Shown here: positions 7,192 through 16,022 of the stretch, in pieces
Layout: each line of letters begins with the position of its first letter
Numbering within the stretch: position 1 is the stretch's first letter
From: an uncultured Actinomycetes bacterium
GTDB taxonomy: Bacteria; Actinomycetota; Actinomycetes; Nanopelagicales; Nanopelagicaceae
Reading direction: 5' to 3'
Length of the DNA: 27,678 bases
NCBI GenBank assembly: GCA_903867285.1
Contig: CAIPQX010000138.1
Location: 1 to 27,678 of the forward strand
Made by a program: the position numbers and the translations under genes
Notes under the pieces: model-generated
The model's database searches: none
Told to the model about the DNA's origin: nothing
What the model saw: only the letters and a program-made list of their open reading frames with translations

Positions 7192-8288
7192 AGCGCCTGC
7201 TCTCCCTCATCGCCGCGCTTACTTTCACTTTTCTTTCAATGCCCCTTGCGCAGGCGAGTAATTCAGTTCTCCTCACAGAACCGACTCATCGCCAAATTAA
7301 CGGACAATTTGTCGACGATGCCCTTGCAACATCTCTCGGAGTCTCAGGTCGCCTCGGTCAATTAGTCTTCAGCCCGCCTTTTGGAACTAGAACGTGGATT
7401 ATTGATCCTGCACTTATCGAAGAAGTTATTGCCATGAGCAATGGATACACGCTCACTTCTGGAGTTGCCGGCGTAGGGCAACTCTTCGCAAAATCTTGGC
7501 TAACACAACTAAATGCCGATATTAAATTTGCAAACGTTGTGCCGATGGCTTATGGCAATCCCTCTTCTTATTGGGTAAACCGACTCTCGCCGCACGAAGT
7601 CAATTATGTTTTATCTATTTCGCGCAGTCGGCTGCAAACTTTGCTAGCTCTCGCAACAATTGACCCAGCTCAATATAGATCGCACAGTGGGTTTTCGATT
7701 TCTAGTTCGGATATCACTGCAATAAACGATGCTGCTGCTATCTTTTCGCAAACTGCCAGTTTTGTGGATCCTGCGGCAATTGATACCTACCGATTGGCGC
7801 TCATCAAAATTCTCAATCCGGATCTCACAAAAGATCGACGCGCCTATCTCATACGCGATCTCACCGCCGCCGCCTACAACCAGATCCATCTGGTACATCT
7901 GAGCGCCGGAAAATTTACTGTTACTTCTACGCACCAAAGCCTTCCAATTACACTAACCAATGGATTCCCCAACGATATTAAGGTGAATCTCAGCGTAATT
8001 CCCAGCAATTTCAAGGTAGAGGTCGGTTCCCTGCCACAGTTCACAATCCCAGCAAAATCGAAGATTCAAGTTATGGTTCCAATCACCGTCCTTACATCTG
8101 GATCCTCTGAACTCACGATGGAGATCACCAATGCTCATGGTGATGTATTGGGTGATCCGATTACATACCCCCTTGCCCTGGCAGTTATCAGCCCTGTTGC
8201 CACCTGGTTCACAACTGGAGCGGCTATCGTCCTCTTTATTGCTGCAAGCGTTCAGAGCATCCGACGAATTAGAAGAAGGCAGAAATGA
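7188..8288 (+). CDS. DUF6049-like secreted, C-terminally anchored protein
   Basis: A 366-residue protein with a signal peptide (positive KR, hydrophobic core about residues 4-20, probable cleavage after AQA at 21-23) and one C-terminal membrane span (about 339-356) followed by a basic tail RRIRRRQK. Most of the protein would therefore face outside. The region at about 240-335 is beta-rich and resembles the Ig-like C-terminal part of the actinobacterial DUF6049 family (Rv3909 in M. tuberculosis). Those relatives are about twice as long, so this is a shortened version. The function is unknown. The constant position directly before murJ suggests a role in envelope synthesis. It overlaps the genes on both sides by 4 bp. 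Confidence 0.78.
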   Translation: MKRLLSLIAALTFTFLSMPLAQASNSVLLTEPTHRQINGQFVDDALATSLGVSGRLGQLVFSPPFGTRTWIIDPALIEEVIAMSNGYTLTSGVAGVGQLFAKSWLTQLNADIKFANVVPMAYGNPSSYWVNRLSPHEVNYVLSISRSRLQTLLALATIDPAQYRSHSGFSISSSDITAINDAAAIFSQTASFVDPAAIDTYRLALIKILNPDLTKDRRAYLIRDLTAAAYNQIHLVHLSAGKFTVTSTHQSLPITLTNGFPNDIKVNLSVIPSNFKVEVGSLPQFTIPAKSKIQVMVPITVLTSGSSELTMEITNAHGDVLGDPITYPLALAVISPVATWFTTGAAIVLFIAASVQSIRRIRRRQK

Positions 8289-9877
8289 GCGATAACTCCA
8301 TCGTTCGCTCCTCCGCCATTATGGCGGCAGGGACATTTGTCTCGCGCATCACTGGCTTATTTCGCGGGTTGCTTCTCGTTGCAGTACTCGGTACCACCCT
8401 CTTGGGAGATACGTACAACGTCGCCAACACAATGCCCAATATTTTGTACAACCTTATTATTGGGGGGGCGCTCACCGCGGTCTTTGTTCCACAATTGGTG
8501 CGGGCCATCCGCGAACCAGATGGCGGTTCAGCATTTATCTCCCGTTTGGTCACCGCTACCTCGGTGGTTCTAGCGCTGCTCGTCGTGGTGTCAACAGTTG
8601 CAGCCCCGCTCTTAGTTCGACTCTTCGCCAGTAGCTACATTGGTCGACCAGAATTTAAACTTACCGTTCTCTTTATGCGTTACTGCTTGCCACAAATATT
8701 TTTTATGGGTCTCTTCGCGCTTCTCGGTCAAATTGCAAATGCCAAAGGCAAGTTTGGTCCCATGATGTGGGCTCCAGTTTTTAACAATATTGTCGGTATC
8801 GGAGTATTTGGTTACTTCTTACATATTTCAAAAGGGTGGAAAGTTTCAACAATTACCCAGAGCCAGGCAACTTGGTTGGGTATCGGAACAACGGCCGGCT
8901 TCGCCGTGCAGCTAGCCTGTCTCATTCCAGTCCTCAGGCAGACGGGGATAAAGATCCGTCCGCGTTTTGATTGGCGCGACCCTGAGATCAAGAAGTCACT
9001 CCACTTGGCATCATGGACCTTGGCCTTTGCGGCATTCTCGCAATTGAGCTATCTCGTTACCGTGAATCTTTCTACCGGGGCTGCAGTACGGGCGCTCAGA
9101 GAAGGGATAACCACTGGGGTTGGTTACACACCTTACGGAAATGCATTTTTAATCCTTATGTTGCCCCACTCTGTAATCACCATCTCAATTGTTACAGCCA
9201 TTCTGCCTTTACTGTCTGGCCACGCCATTGATCGCAAATTTAATGAGATACACGATGAGTTAGTTCGAGCCATTCGGCTGGTCGGAATCATCACCGTACC
9301 AAGCGCTATAGCTTTCTTGCTCTATGGTCCGCTCATTACAAGGACTCTCTTCTTTGGTATTTCTAATGCAGATGCGCGTTATCTAGGCCTGGTGCTCTCC
9401 GCTTTCGCCCTTGGACTGCTTCCGCTCAGCGTTAATTTGATCGCCTTGCGCGGTCTCAACGCCTTTGAAAATGTGAAGCTACAGGTACTCAGTAATGCAA
9501 TTATGAATATCGTTGCGAGTTTGATCGCCCTTTTGCTCGCGATGACGCTTCCTGCCAATTGGGTGACCGTTGGTCTGGCCGCCGCTCTTGCATTGAGTTA
9601 TTACATAGGGGCGTGGACCTCAATAAGACTGCTACGCAGATATGACATTGTGATTCGGACGAGCGAGATTACGGGTCTATATCTCCGCCTTGCGATGATT
9701 TACTCCGTGGTCGCTGTGCCGCTTTACCTCATCATGGGGCATATCCCGGGAGGGAATAGCCTGAAGCTATTAGTTGTTCTCTGCATTAGCGGGTTGGGCT
9801 ACCTGGCCTTGGCTAAGACCTTTAAGATCGGGGAAGTAAACGCCGCTTTCTCCCTCTTTATTAGACCTCGGCGCTAA
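8285..9877 (+). CDS. murJ: Lipid II flippase MurJ (MviN)
   Basis: A 530-residue polytopic membrane protein of the MviN/MurJ (MOP) family, which moves lipid II from the inner to the outer face of the membrane. It begins with SSAIMAAGTFVSRITGLFRG, the characteristic first helix with its conserved arginine, and contains NIVGIGVFGY, TPYGNAFLILMLPHS and the LGLLPLSVNLIALRGLNAF region. About 14 helices fit the length. Mycobacterial MurJ (Rv3910) has a long cytoplasmic pseudokinase and an extracytoplasmic domain after the flippase core; here the protein ends at the core. The start overlaps the preceding gene by 4 bp (ATGA). The sigM gene found downstream in some relatives is absent. Confidence 0.95.
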   Translation: MSDNSIVRSSAIMAAGTFVSRITGLFRGLLLVAVLGTTLLGDTYNVANTMPNILYNLIIGGALTAVFVPQLVRAIREPDGGSAFISRLVTATSVVLALLVVVSTVAAPLLVRLFASSYIGRPEFKLTVLFMRYCLPQIFFMGLFALLGQIANAKGKFGPMMWAPVFNNIVGIGVFGYFLHISKGWKVSTITQSQATWLGIGTTAGFAVQLACLIPVLRQTGIKIRPRFDWRDPEIKKSLHLASWTLAFAAFSQLSYLVTVNLSTGAAVRALREGITTGVGYTPYGNAFLILMLPHSVITISIVTAILPLLSGHAIDRKFNEIHDELVRAIRLVGIITVPSAIAFLLYGPLITRTLFFGISNADARYLGLVLSAFALGLLPLSVNLIALRGLNAFENVKLQVLSNAIMNIVASLIALLLAMTLPANWVTVGLAAALALSYYIGAWTSIRLLRRYDIVIRTSEITGLYLRLAMIYSVVAVPLYLIMGHIPGGNSLKLLVVLCISGLGYLALAKTFKIGEVNAAFSLFIRPRR

Positions 9878-9888
9878 AAGTAATTTCA

Positions 9889-9894
9889 TAGGAT
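9889..9894 (+). promoter_or_regulatory. Candidate -10 box for trxB
   Basis: TAGGAT in the 40-bp gap after murJ fits the -10 consensus and would give a short leader of about 17 nt containing a purine-rich AGAGAGA before the GTG at 9918. No good -35 is seen, so support is modest. Confidence 0.3.
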
Positions 9895-9917
9895 TTCAAG
9901 AGAGAGATGGTGCGGAC

Positions 9918-10850
9918 GTGAGTGAAACAATCCACGACCTGGTGATCGTAGGTTCTGGTCCTGCTGGGTATACCGCGGGCATCTATGCTGCTCGCGCCCA
10001 ACTCGCGCCCGTACTCTATGAGGGTTCAGTAACAGCCGGCGGTGCGCTGATGAACACCACGGAAGTTGAAAATTTTCCAGGGTTCCCCGATGGGATCATC
10101 GGTCCAGATTTGATGGATAACCTAAAAGCACAGTGTGAAAAATTTGGCACTCAATTGGTTCGAGACGACATCGTTGACATGAAACTTGACGGAGAAATCA
10201 AAGTTCTCACCGATGGAAGTGGGAACGTGCTTCGGGCCAAGGCGGTCATTCTCGCTACTGGATCGGCTTACAAAGAGATTGGCCTCGTTAACGAGAAGCG
10301 CCTTTCGGGTCGCGGCGTTTCCTGGTGTGCAACCTGTGATGGATTCTTCTTTCGAGAGCAGGAGATAGCTGTTGTAGGTGGCGGTGACTCCGCGATGGAA
10401 GAAGCCACTTTCTTAACACGTTTCGCATCTAAGGTAGTGGTTATTCACCGTCGTGATTCTTTGCGAGCATCCAAGATCATGATTGACAGAGCGAACGCAA
10501 ATCCCAAGATCGAGTTTGTTTGGAATACCGAGGTAATCGATGTCCTTGGTGATCAAAATGTGACCGGGCTGAAGTTACGTAACACTATCGACGGTAGTGA
10601 AAGTGAGCGCGCCTTTACTGGACTCTTTGTAGCAATTGGGCACTCGCCACGTTCGGAACTCCTTGCCGGGCAAGTTGATCTCGACGCTGAAGGTTATGTA
10701 AAAGTTGAAGGTCGCTCCACTCGAACCAATCTCCCAGGGGTATTTGCCTGTGGGGATCTCGTCGATCACACCTACCGCCAGGCAATCACGGCGGCAGGAA
10801 CTGGATGTGAAGCCGCGTTAGACGCTGAAAGATTCTTAGCGGGACACTAG
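9918..10850 (+). CDS. trxB: Thioredoxin-disulfide reductase
   Basis: A 310-residue flavoprotein that uses NADPH to reduce thioredoxin. The FAD-binding motif is VGSGPAGYTAG (residues 11-21). The redox cysteines are C137 and C140 in WCATCDG. The NADPH-binding site is VVGGGDSAMEEA (152-163) followed by HRRD. The C-terminal FAD motif is GVFACGDLVDHTYRQA. The length is normal for low-molecular-weight TrxB. The start is a GTG with a weak purine-rich upstream stretch; an ATG at 9907 is out of frame. Thioredoxin follows 58 bp later, forming a trxB-trxA pair. Confidence 0.97.
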   Translation: MSETIHDLVIVGSGPAGYTAGIYAARAQLAPVLYEGSVTAGGALMNTTEVENFPGFPDGIIGPDLMDNLKAQCEKFGTQLVRDDIVDMKLDGEIKVLTDGSGNVLRAKAVILATGSAYKEIGLVNEKRLSGRGVSWCATCDGFFFREQEIAVVGGGDSAMEEATFLTRFASKVVVIHRRDSLRASKIMIDRANANPKIEFVWNTEVIDVLGDQNVTGLKLRNTIDGSESERAFTGLFVAIGHSPRSELLAGQVDLDAEGYVKVEGRSTRTNLPGVFACGDLVDHTYRQAITAAGTGCEAALDAERFLAGH

Positions 10851-10908
10851 AATCCGTACTCTGATTTTGTAAACTAAGTAGTTTTAATTGAATAATCTAG
10901 GGGGAGAT

Positions 10909-11235
10909 ATGAGCAATACATCACCAGTAACAGCTGCCACATTTGAAGAGGTAGTTCTTAAGAGTACGACACCCGTTCTTGTTGATTTTTGGGCAGAGTG
11001 GTGCGGCCCCTGCCGCGCTGTCGGTCCGATCTTGGAAGAGATCGCGGGCGAGCACGCCGGTAAGATCAAGATCGTAAAACTTAATACTGATGAAGAAGCT
11101 TCCATTGCAATGAAGTATGGAATCACCTCGATCCCAACAATGAATGTATTTGTCGGTGGCCAGGTTGTTAAGAGCATCGTTGGAGCTAAGCCAAAGCCAG
11201 CTCTTCTCAAAGATCTAGCGGCCTACATTCAATAA
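10909..11235 (+). CDS. trxA: Thioredoxin
   Basis: A 108-residue thioredoxin, the cytoplasmic disulfide reductant recharged by the TrxB encoded just upstream. The active site is WCGPC with Cys32 and Cys35, and the cis-proline is in TSIPT (Pro76). The start chosen is the ATG at 10909, preceded by a strong Shine-Dalgarno (AGGGGGAG, about 10899-10906). An in-frame TTG seven codons upstream would place that ribosome-binding site inside the gene and is unlikely. A possible -10 (TAAACT, 10870-10875) lies in the gap after trxB, so trxA may also have its own promoter. Confidence 0.97.
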   Translation: MSNTSPVTAATFEEVVLKSTTPVLVDFWAEWCGPCRAVGPILEEIAGEHAGKIKIVKLNTDEEASIAMKYGITSIPTMNVFVGGQVVKSIVGAKPKPALLKDLAAYIQ

Positions 11236-11251
11236 TTATTAGGTATCGAAG

Positions 11252-11257
11252 TAAAGT
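11252..11257 (+). promoter_or_regulatory. Candidate -10 box of leaderless cwlM-like transcript
   Basis: TAAAGT fits TANNNT and ends 6 nt before the ATG at 11264. No Shine-Dalgarno is present. A weak -35-like TTCAAT lies at 11228-11233, 18 bp upstream. Confidence 0.42.
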
Positions 11258-11263
11258 GTTCTC

Positions 11264-12349
11264 ATGACGCCCGATCTGACCTTTGGTGGATCGGGCGATC
11301 TTGTTTTGCAAGTAACCAACTATCTCGCTCGCTTAAATTTATTAAAGGTTGAAACCTTTCACTTTGATGCCACTGTTGCCGCAGCGGTCAAAGAATTCCA
11401 ACAATCTCGCGGATTGACTGTTTCTGGAATAGTCGATGCCGTCACCTTGCGTGCGCTGGAAGAAGCTAGATGGAAACTCGGAGACCGAGTTCTCTCGCTT
11501 ACCTCCCCGCCAATGCGCGGTGACGATGTTGCTGCTCTGCAATCACAATTGAGCGAGATGGGTTTCAATTGCGGTCGCGTAGATGGAATCTTTGGACTTG
11601 ACACTGAAAGTGCAGTTTTGGAATTTCAGAAATCAGTCGGGGTCAAGGTTGATGGTAGGTGTGGCCCAGCAACAATTATGTCGATGTTGCGATTAAAGAA
11701 GATTGTTTCGGGTGGGGCGCCTAATCAACTCCGAGATGCCGCGGTTCGCGCCGAGCGCGGACCTGCGCTCTCCGGGAAGGTAATTGTCATTGATCCATCA
11801 GATTCCCCGGATATTTTCGATCTGACGCAGCGCTTAGAGGGGCGTTTAATTGCTCTTGGGGTAAATGTCTTTCTCACCCGCACCCTGGCCTCTGCTCCGC
11901 AAGAATCCGCACGTATTGAGTTTGCGAATGCAACTAACGCCGACCTTGTCATCTCCTTACGTCAAGATCGCTACGTTAATGAGGAGGCCCATGGGATTGC
12001 TACTTATTACTATGGAAGCGATTCTCACGGGGTCCACTCGATAGTTGGCGAGCGATTTGCCACCCTGGTGCAGCGTGAAATTTGTGCTCGCACCGACCTC
12101 CTTAACTGTCGAATTCATGCCAAAACTTGGGATTTGCTGCGCCTCACAAAATCCCCAACCGTTCGCATCGATTTGGGGTATCAAAGCAATCCTGGAGATT
12201 CCAAGCGGATCGCTGACCCCGCTTTTCGGGAAACTGTGGTCGAAGCGCTCATGGTTGCAATTCAACGTCTCTATTTAAGCGCAGAGAATGATGCAAAGAC
12301 TGGAACGTTAAAAATCTCTGATTTACGGAGAGCTGGCCTGCGTAAATAA
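11264..12349 (+). CDS. cwlM: CwlM-like amidase homologue, probably catalytically inactive
   Basis: A 361-residue protein with two peptidoglycan-binding-type repeats (about residues 10-68 and 85-142) and a C-terminal Amidase_3 fold (about 172-338). No signal peptide is seen, so it should stay in the cytoplasm. Active Amidase_3 enzymes have a zinc His in IDPGHGG, a zinc His in SIHAN and a catalytic Glu before GFLSN. Here these places read IDPSDS (176-181), SLRQD (231-235) and DLGYQSN (303-309), so the metal site appears lost. In mycobacteria the homologue CwlM (Rv3915) is a cytoplasmic regulator of MurA and is linked to MurJ, not a hydrolase. Position after trxA matches. A short tail with several basic residues ends the protein. 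Confidence 0.85.
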   Translation: MTPDLTFGGSGDLVLQVTNYLARLNLLKVETFHFDATVAAAVKEFQQSRGLTVSGIVDAVTLRALEEARWKLGDRVLSLTSPPMRGDDVAALQSQLSEMGFNCGRVDGIFGLDTESAVLEFQKSVGVKVDGRCGPATIMSMLRLKKIVSGGAPNQLRDAAVRAERGPALSGKVIVIDPSDSPDIFDLTQRLEGRLIALGVNVFLTRTLASAPQESARIEFANATNADLVISLRQDRYVNEEAHGIATYYYGSDSHGVHSIVGERFATLVQREICARTDLLNCRIHAKTWDLLRLTKSPTVRIDLGYQSNPGDSKRIADPAFRETVVEALMVAIQRLYLSAENDAKTGTLKISDLRRAGLRK

Positions 12350-12368
12350 GGGCGACTCCTGCCCTTTG
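12348..12368 (+). terminator. Possible intrinsic terminator after cwlM
   Basis: AAGGGC (12348-12353) and GCCCTT (12361-12366) form a 6-bp stem with a 7-nt loop; the left arm overlaps the cwlM stop codon. The following bases are only weakly T-rich (TGATT), so termination may be partial. It separates cwlM from the aminotransferase gene, which seems to have its own promoter. Confidence 0.4.
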
Positions 12369-12378
12369 ATTGGTGTGG

Positions 12379-12384
12379 CAGAAT
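12379..12384 (+). promoter_or_regulatory. Candidate -10 box of leaderless aminotransferase transcript
   Basis: CAGAAT is one base from TANNNT and ends 6 nt before the ATG at 12391, the same geometry as at the Nudix and cwlM genes. No ribosome-binding site lies between. The non-consensus first base makes this the weakest example of the set. Confidence 0.3.
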
Positions 12385-12390
12385 TGTCTA

Positions 12391-13644
12391 ATGTCTAATG
12401 AGGTAACGCGTTTTCGTACCGGTGAAGATCAACAGCTCGCCCAACGCTTCGCCCATCGTGCTGAGTTGATGCAGGCTAGTGAGATCCGCGCCCTCTTTGC
12501 CGTCGCCTCTCGCCCTGAGATCGTCTCCCTCGCTGGTGGCATGCCAAACCTCTCCGCCCTACCAATGGAGATGATGGCTGAAGTTGTCGAAAAACTCATT
12601 AAAGAGAATGGCCAAGAAGCCCTGCAGTACGGCAGTGGTCAGGGTCATCCCAAGCTACGCGAACAGATCTGCGATGTAATGGCACTTGAGGGAATCCGCG
12701 CGCACCCAGATGACATTATTGTTACAACAGGTTCGCAGCAGGCGCTCGACCTTATCTCTCGTATCTTTATCAATCCAGGCGATGTGGTTCTTGTCGAAGC
12801 GCCTTCATATGTAGGTGCGCTTGGAACTTTCAAACAATACGAAGCAAACGTGGTCCATGTTCAGATGGATGACAATGGAATGATTCCGGAAGCGTTGCGA
12901 GCCGCCATTGCATCGGTTCGTAAAACCGGGCAAGAGATAAAATTTCTTTACCTTATTCCTAATTACCAAAATCCTGCCGGCGTACTTTTGCCTGCAGAGC
13001 GGCGCACCGAGATACTCGAAATCTGCGCGGCCGAAAAAATCTTTATTGTCGAAGATAATCCATATGGGCTTTTAGGGTTTGATAAGCCATCGCCAAATGC
13101 GATGCGTGCTCAAGACTCTGAAAATGTTATTTATCTTGGCTCTTTCTCAAAGACAATTGCTCCTGGTTTTCGAGTTGGTTGGGCGCTTGTTCCGCAAGCT
13201 TTAAAGGAGAAGTTGGTTATCGCGGCTGAGAGTTCGATCCTCTGCCCCTCCAATTTCACACAGCTTTCCATTAGTGGCTATTTGGCCGACCAACCTTGGC
13301 GAGATCAGATAGCGTCATTCTGTAAACTCTATAAAATTCGCCGTGATGCCATGTTAGAAAGCCTTGATGAATATTTTCCAGAGGGAGCTACTTGGACTAA
13401 GCCGCATGGTGGGTTTTATATTTGGGTAACCCTCCCCCCTGAGATCGATACGACTGCACTTATGCCCAAAGCTATCGCTGCAAAGGTTGCTTATGTGCCA
13501 GGAACCGCTTTCTATGCTGATGGATTTGGCAGTTGGTCTATGCGCCTTGCTTACTGCTACCCCACCCCGGAGCGAATTCGTGAAGGTGTAAAAGCCTTGG
13601 GTGGAGTTATTCGGACCGAGATGGAGAACCGCTCACTTATCTAA
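12391..13644 (+). CDS. PLP-dependent aminotransferase, fold type I (LysN/2-aminoadipate aminotransferase-like)
   Basis: A 417-residue enzyme of the aspartate aminotransferase superfamily, in the group that includes 2-aminoadipate and aromatic/branched-chain transaminases. PLP-binding features are TTGSQQAL (112-119), NYQNPAG (191-197), EDNPYG (221-226) and the Schiff-base lysine Lys254 in SFSKTIAPGFRVGW. The substrate cannot be fixed from sequence. There is no N-terminal DNA-binding domain, so it is not a MocR regulator. The ATG at 12391 was preferred to an upstream in-frame TTG because of the -10-like sequence 6 nt before it. The last 8 bp overlap the convergent parB gene. Confidence 0.9.
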   Translation: MSNEVTRFRTGEDQQLAQRFAHRAELMQASEIRALFAVASRPEIVSLAGGMPNLSALPMEMMAEVVEKLIKENGQEALQYGSGQGHPKLREQICDVMALEGIRAHPDDIIVTTGSQQALDLISRIFINPGDVVLVEAPSYVGALGTFKQYEANVVHVQMDDNGMIPEALRAAIASVRKTGQEIKFLYLIPNYQNPAGVLLPAERRTEILEICAAEKIFIVEDNPYGLLGFDKPSPNAMRAQDSENVIYLGSFSKTIAPGFRVGWALVPQALKEKLVIAAESSILCPSNFTQLSISGYLADQPWRDQIASFCKLYKIRRDAMLESLDEYFPEGATWTKPHGGFYIWVTLPPEIDTTALMPKAIAAKVAYVPGTAFYADGFGSWSMRLAYCYPTPERIREGVKALGGVIRTEMENRSLI

Positions 13645-14511
13645 GTAGGCGGGTAATTCGCTGCAAATCTGCATCGTCGGCAAACTCGATGGTGATTTTG
13701 CCCTTTTGTTTTCCTAATTCGATGGTCACGCGAGTATCAAGTCGATTTCCAAGTTGGTCGGCCAACTCCTTCAATTGTGGGCTAGGAGAAGTATGGCGCT
13801 TTGTCTTTTCGCCCTTCTCTTTACCGTCGCTTGTTGCAACAATCTCTTCAACAGCACGAACGCTCAACCCTTCGGCGACGATGCGATTTGCCAGCGCTTC
13901 GATCTCCGATGCACTTGTTAATGAGAGCAAGGCACGCGCATGACCTGCGGAGAGAATACCAATTGCAACTCTTCTTTGAACGGCAGCAGGTAGATTTAGA
14001 AGGCGCAGGGTATTTGTAATTACAGGTCTAGATTTTCCAATCTTTAGCGCTAACTCTTCATGTGTATATCCAAAATCGTTAAGTAAGTTTTGGAAAGCAG
14101 CTGCCTCTTCAAGTGGATTGAGTTCGCTGCGGTGGATATTTTCTAGAAGTGCTTCACGAAGCATTTCATTATCTGAAGAGGCGCGGAGAATCACAGGAAT
14201 TGTTTTAAGTCCGGCTAATTTGGACGCGCGCAATCGGCGCTCACCCATAATTAATTCATAGCGGCCGTCCCCTAAATCGCGAACTACTGGAGGTTGCATA
14301 ACACCAACCTCTTTAATTGATGCCGCTAATTCCTGCAGTGCTCTTTCATCAAAATGGGTACGTGGTTGCTTACTATTTGGTTGCACTGAGTTGATATCCA
14401 CTTCCAGTGCTGTACCTGCCACAACGCCATCGTTTTTTACAACATCACCAATAGTTGTAGTTGGGATCAGTGCATCAAGGCCACGTCCCAAACCTCCCTT
14501 ACGTACTGCAC

Positions 14512-14515
<4 letters not shown>
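13637..14515 (-). CDS. parB: Chromosome partitioning protein ParB
   Basis: A 292-residue centromere-binding CTPase. The N-terminus has GLGRGLDALIP. The ParB/Srx domain follows with QPNSKQPRTHFDE and the CTP-binding motifs GERRLRASK and ENIHRSELNPLEEA. The central helix-turn-helix that reads parS is around GYTHEELALKIGKSRPVITN, and the C-terminal dimerisation region ends the protein. It loads on parS sites (two are visible upstream at 15370 and 15981) and spreads, acting with ParA to segregate origins. The start overlaps the parA stop by 4 bp (ATGA). The 3' end overlaps the convergent aminotransferase gene by 8 bp. Confidence 0.97.
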
Positions 14516-15390
<875 letters not shown>

Positions 15391-15398
15391 GGGTGTAG

Positions 15399-16022
15399 TT
15401 AAGCAGTCTTTCTGACCTCAATAACACGTGAGATATCAAATCCGGGCAATTCAATGGTGTGAAGACTCGTTATGGAGTGATTTTTAGGCTCTGTTGAGTC
15501 AATCTCCGCCTGGGCTCCCTCTCCCTTTATGGCGAGCAGGGCTCCCTCGGCTTTAACGAGATGCCAAGAGATAACCAATAACTTGGGTAGTGGCGCCACA
15601 GCTCGAGCGGTAACCACCTCAAAACTCTTTTTAACGCTCTCCGCCTTGCCGCGAATGACCGTTATTGGTAGTTCGAGTAGCCCGATGACCTCGAGCAGGA
15701 AGTCCACGCGGCGCTGTAGTGGTTCAATTAGGAAAACCTCGAGATCGGGTCGCGCTAGGGCAATCACAATTCCAGGAAGTCCCGCCCCGGAGCCGATATC
15801 GGCCACCCTCACTCCTGCTGGAATCAAAGTTGTGACTGGGAGTGAATTTGCGATGTGGCGCTCCCAGATACGTTCGCCCTCCTTAGGGCCAATCAACCCG
15901 CGTTCAATCCCCCATGTTCCAAGGATCTCTGCATACCGATCGGCCTTCTCGGGGCTCTCTTTGAAGTAACTCTCTAGGAGTGTTTCACGTGAAACGATCA
16001 AGCTGGTAGAACAACCACGCAA
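15399..16022 (-). CDS. rsmG: 16S rRNA (guanine527-N7)-methyltransferase RsmG
   Basis: A 207-residue SAM-dependent methyltransferase (also GidB) that modifies G527 of 16S rRNA. The SAM-binding motif is ADIGSGAGLPG (residues 74-84), and RIWERHIANSLP (51-62) is the typical upstream motif. The ATG at 16022 overlaps the end of jag by 25 bp; a TTG at 16001 would give a compact TTGA overlap with the jag stop and cannot be excluded. The early codons for VSRET coincide with a parS site, a known feature of this gene in several bacterial groups. It sits in the usual jag-rsmG-parA order. Confidence 0.95.
   Translation of the reverse strand: MRGCSTSLIVSRETLLESYFKESPEKADRYAEILGTWGIERGLIGPKEGERIWERHIANSLPVTTLIPAGVRVADIGSGAGLPGIVIALARPDLEVFLIEPLQRRVDFLLEVIGLLELPITVIRGKAESVKKSFEVVTARAVAPLPKLLVISWHLVKAEGALLAIKGEGAQAEIDSTEPKNHSITSLHTIELPGFDISRVIEVRKTA
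15981..15996. promoter_or_regulatory. parS: parS site in rsmG
   Basis: TGTTTCACGTGAAACG matches the parS consensus at 15 of 16 positions (last base differs). It lies near the 5' end of rsmG, 611 bp from the parA copy and about 4 kb from the proposed origin, and encodes Val-Ser-Arg-Glu-Thr. Confidence 0.94.

Noticed and set aside
15422..15431. Third parS-like core CACGTG near the end of rsmG
   Set aside because: Only the six central bases match; the flanks (AA and AG) do not fit the parS arms.
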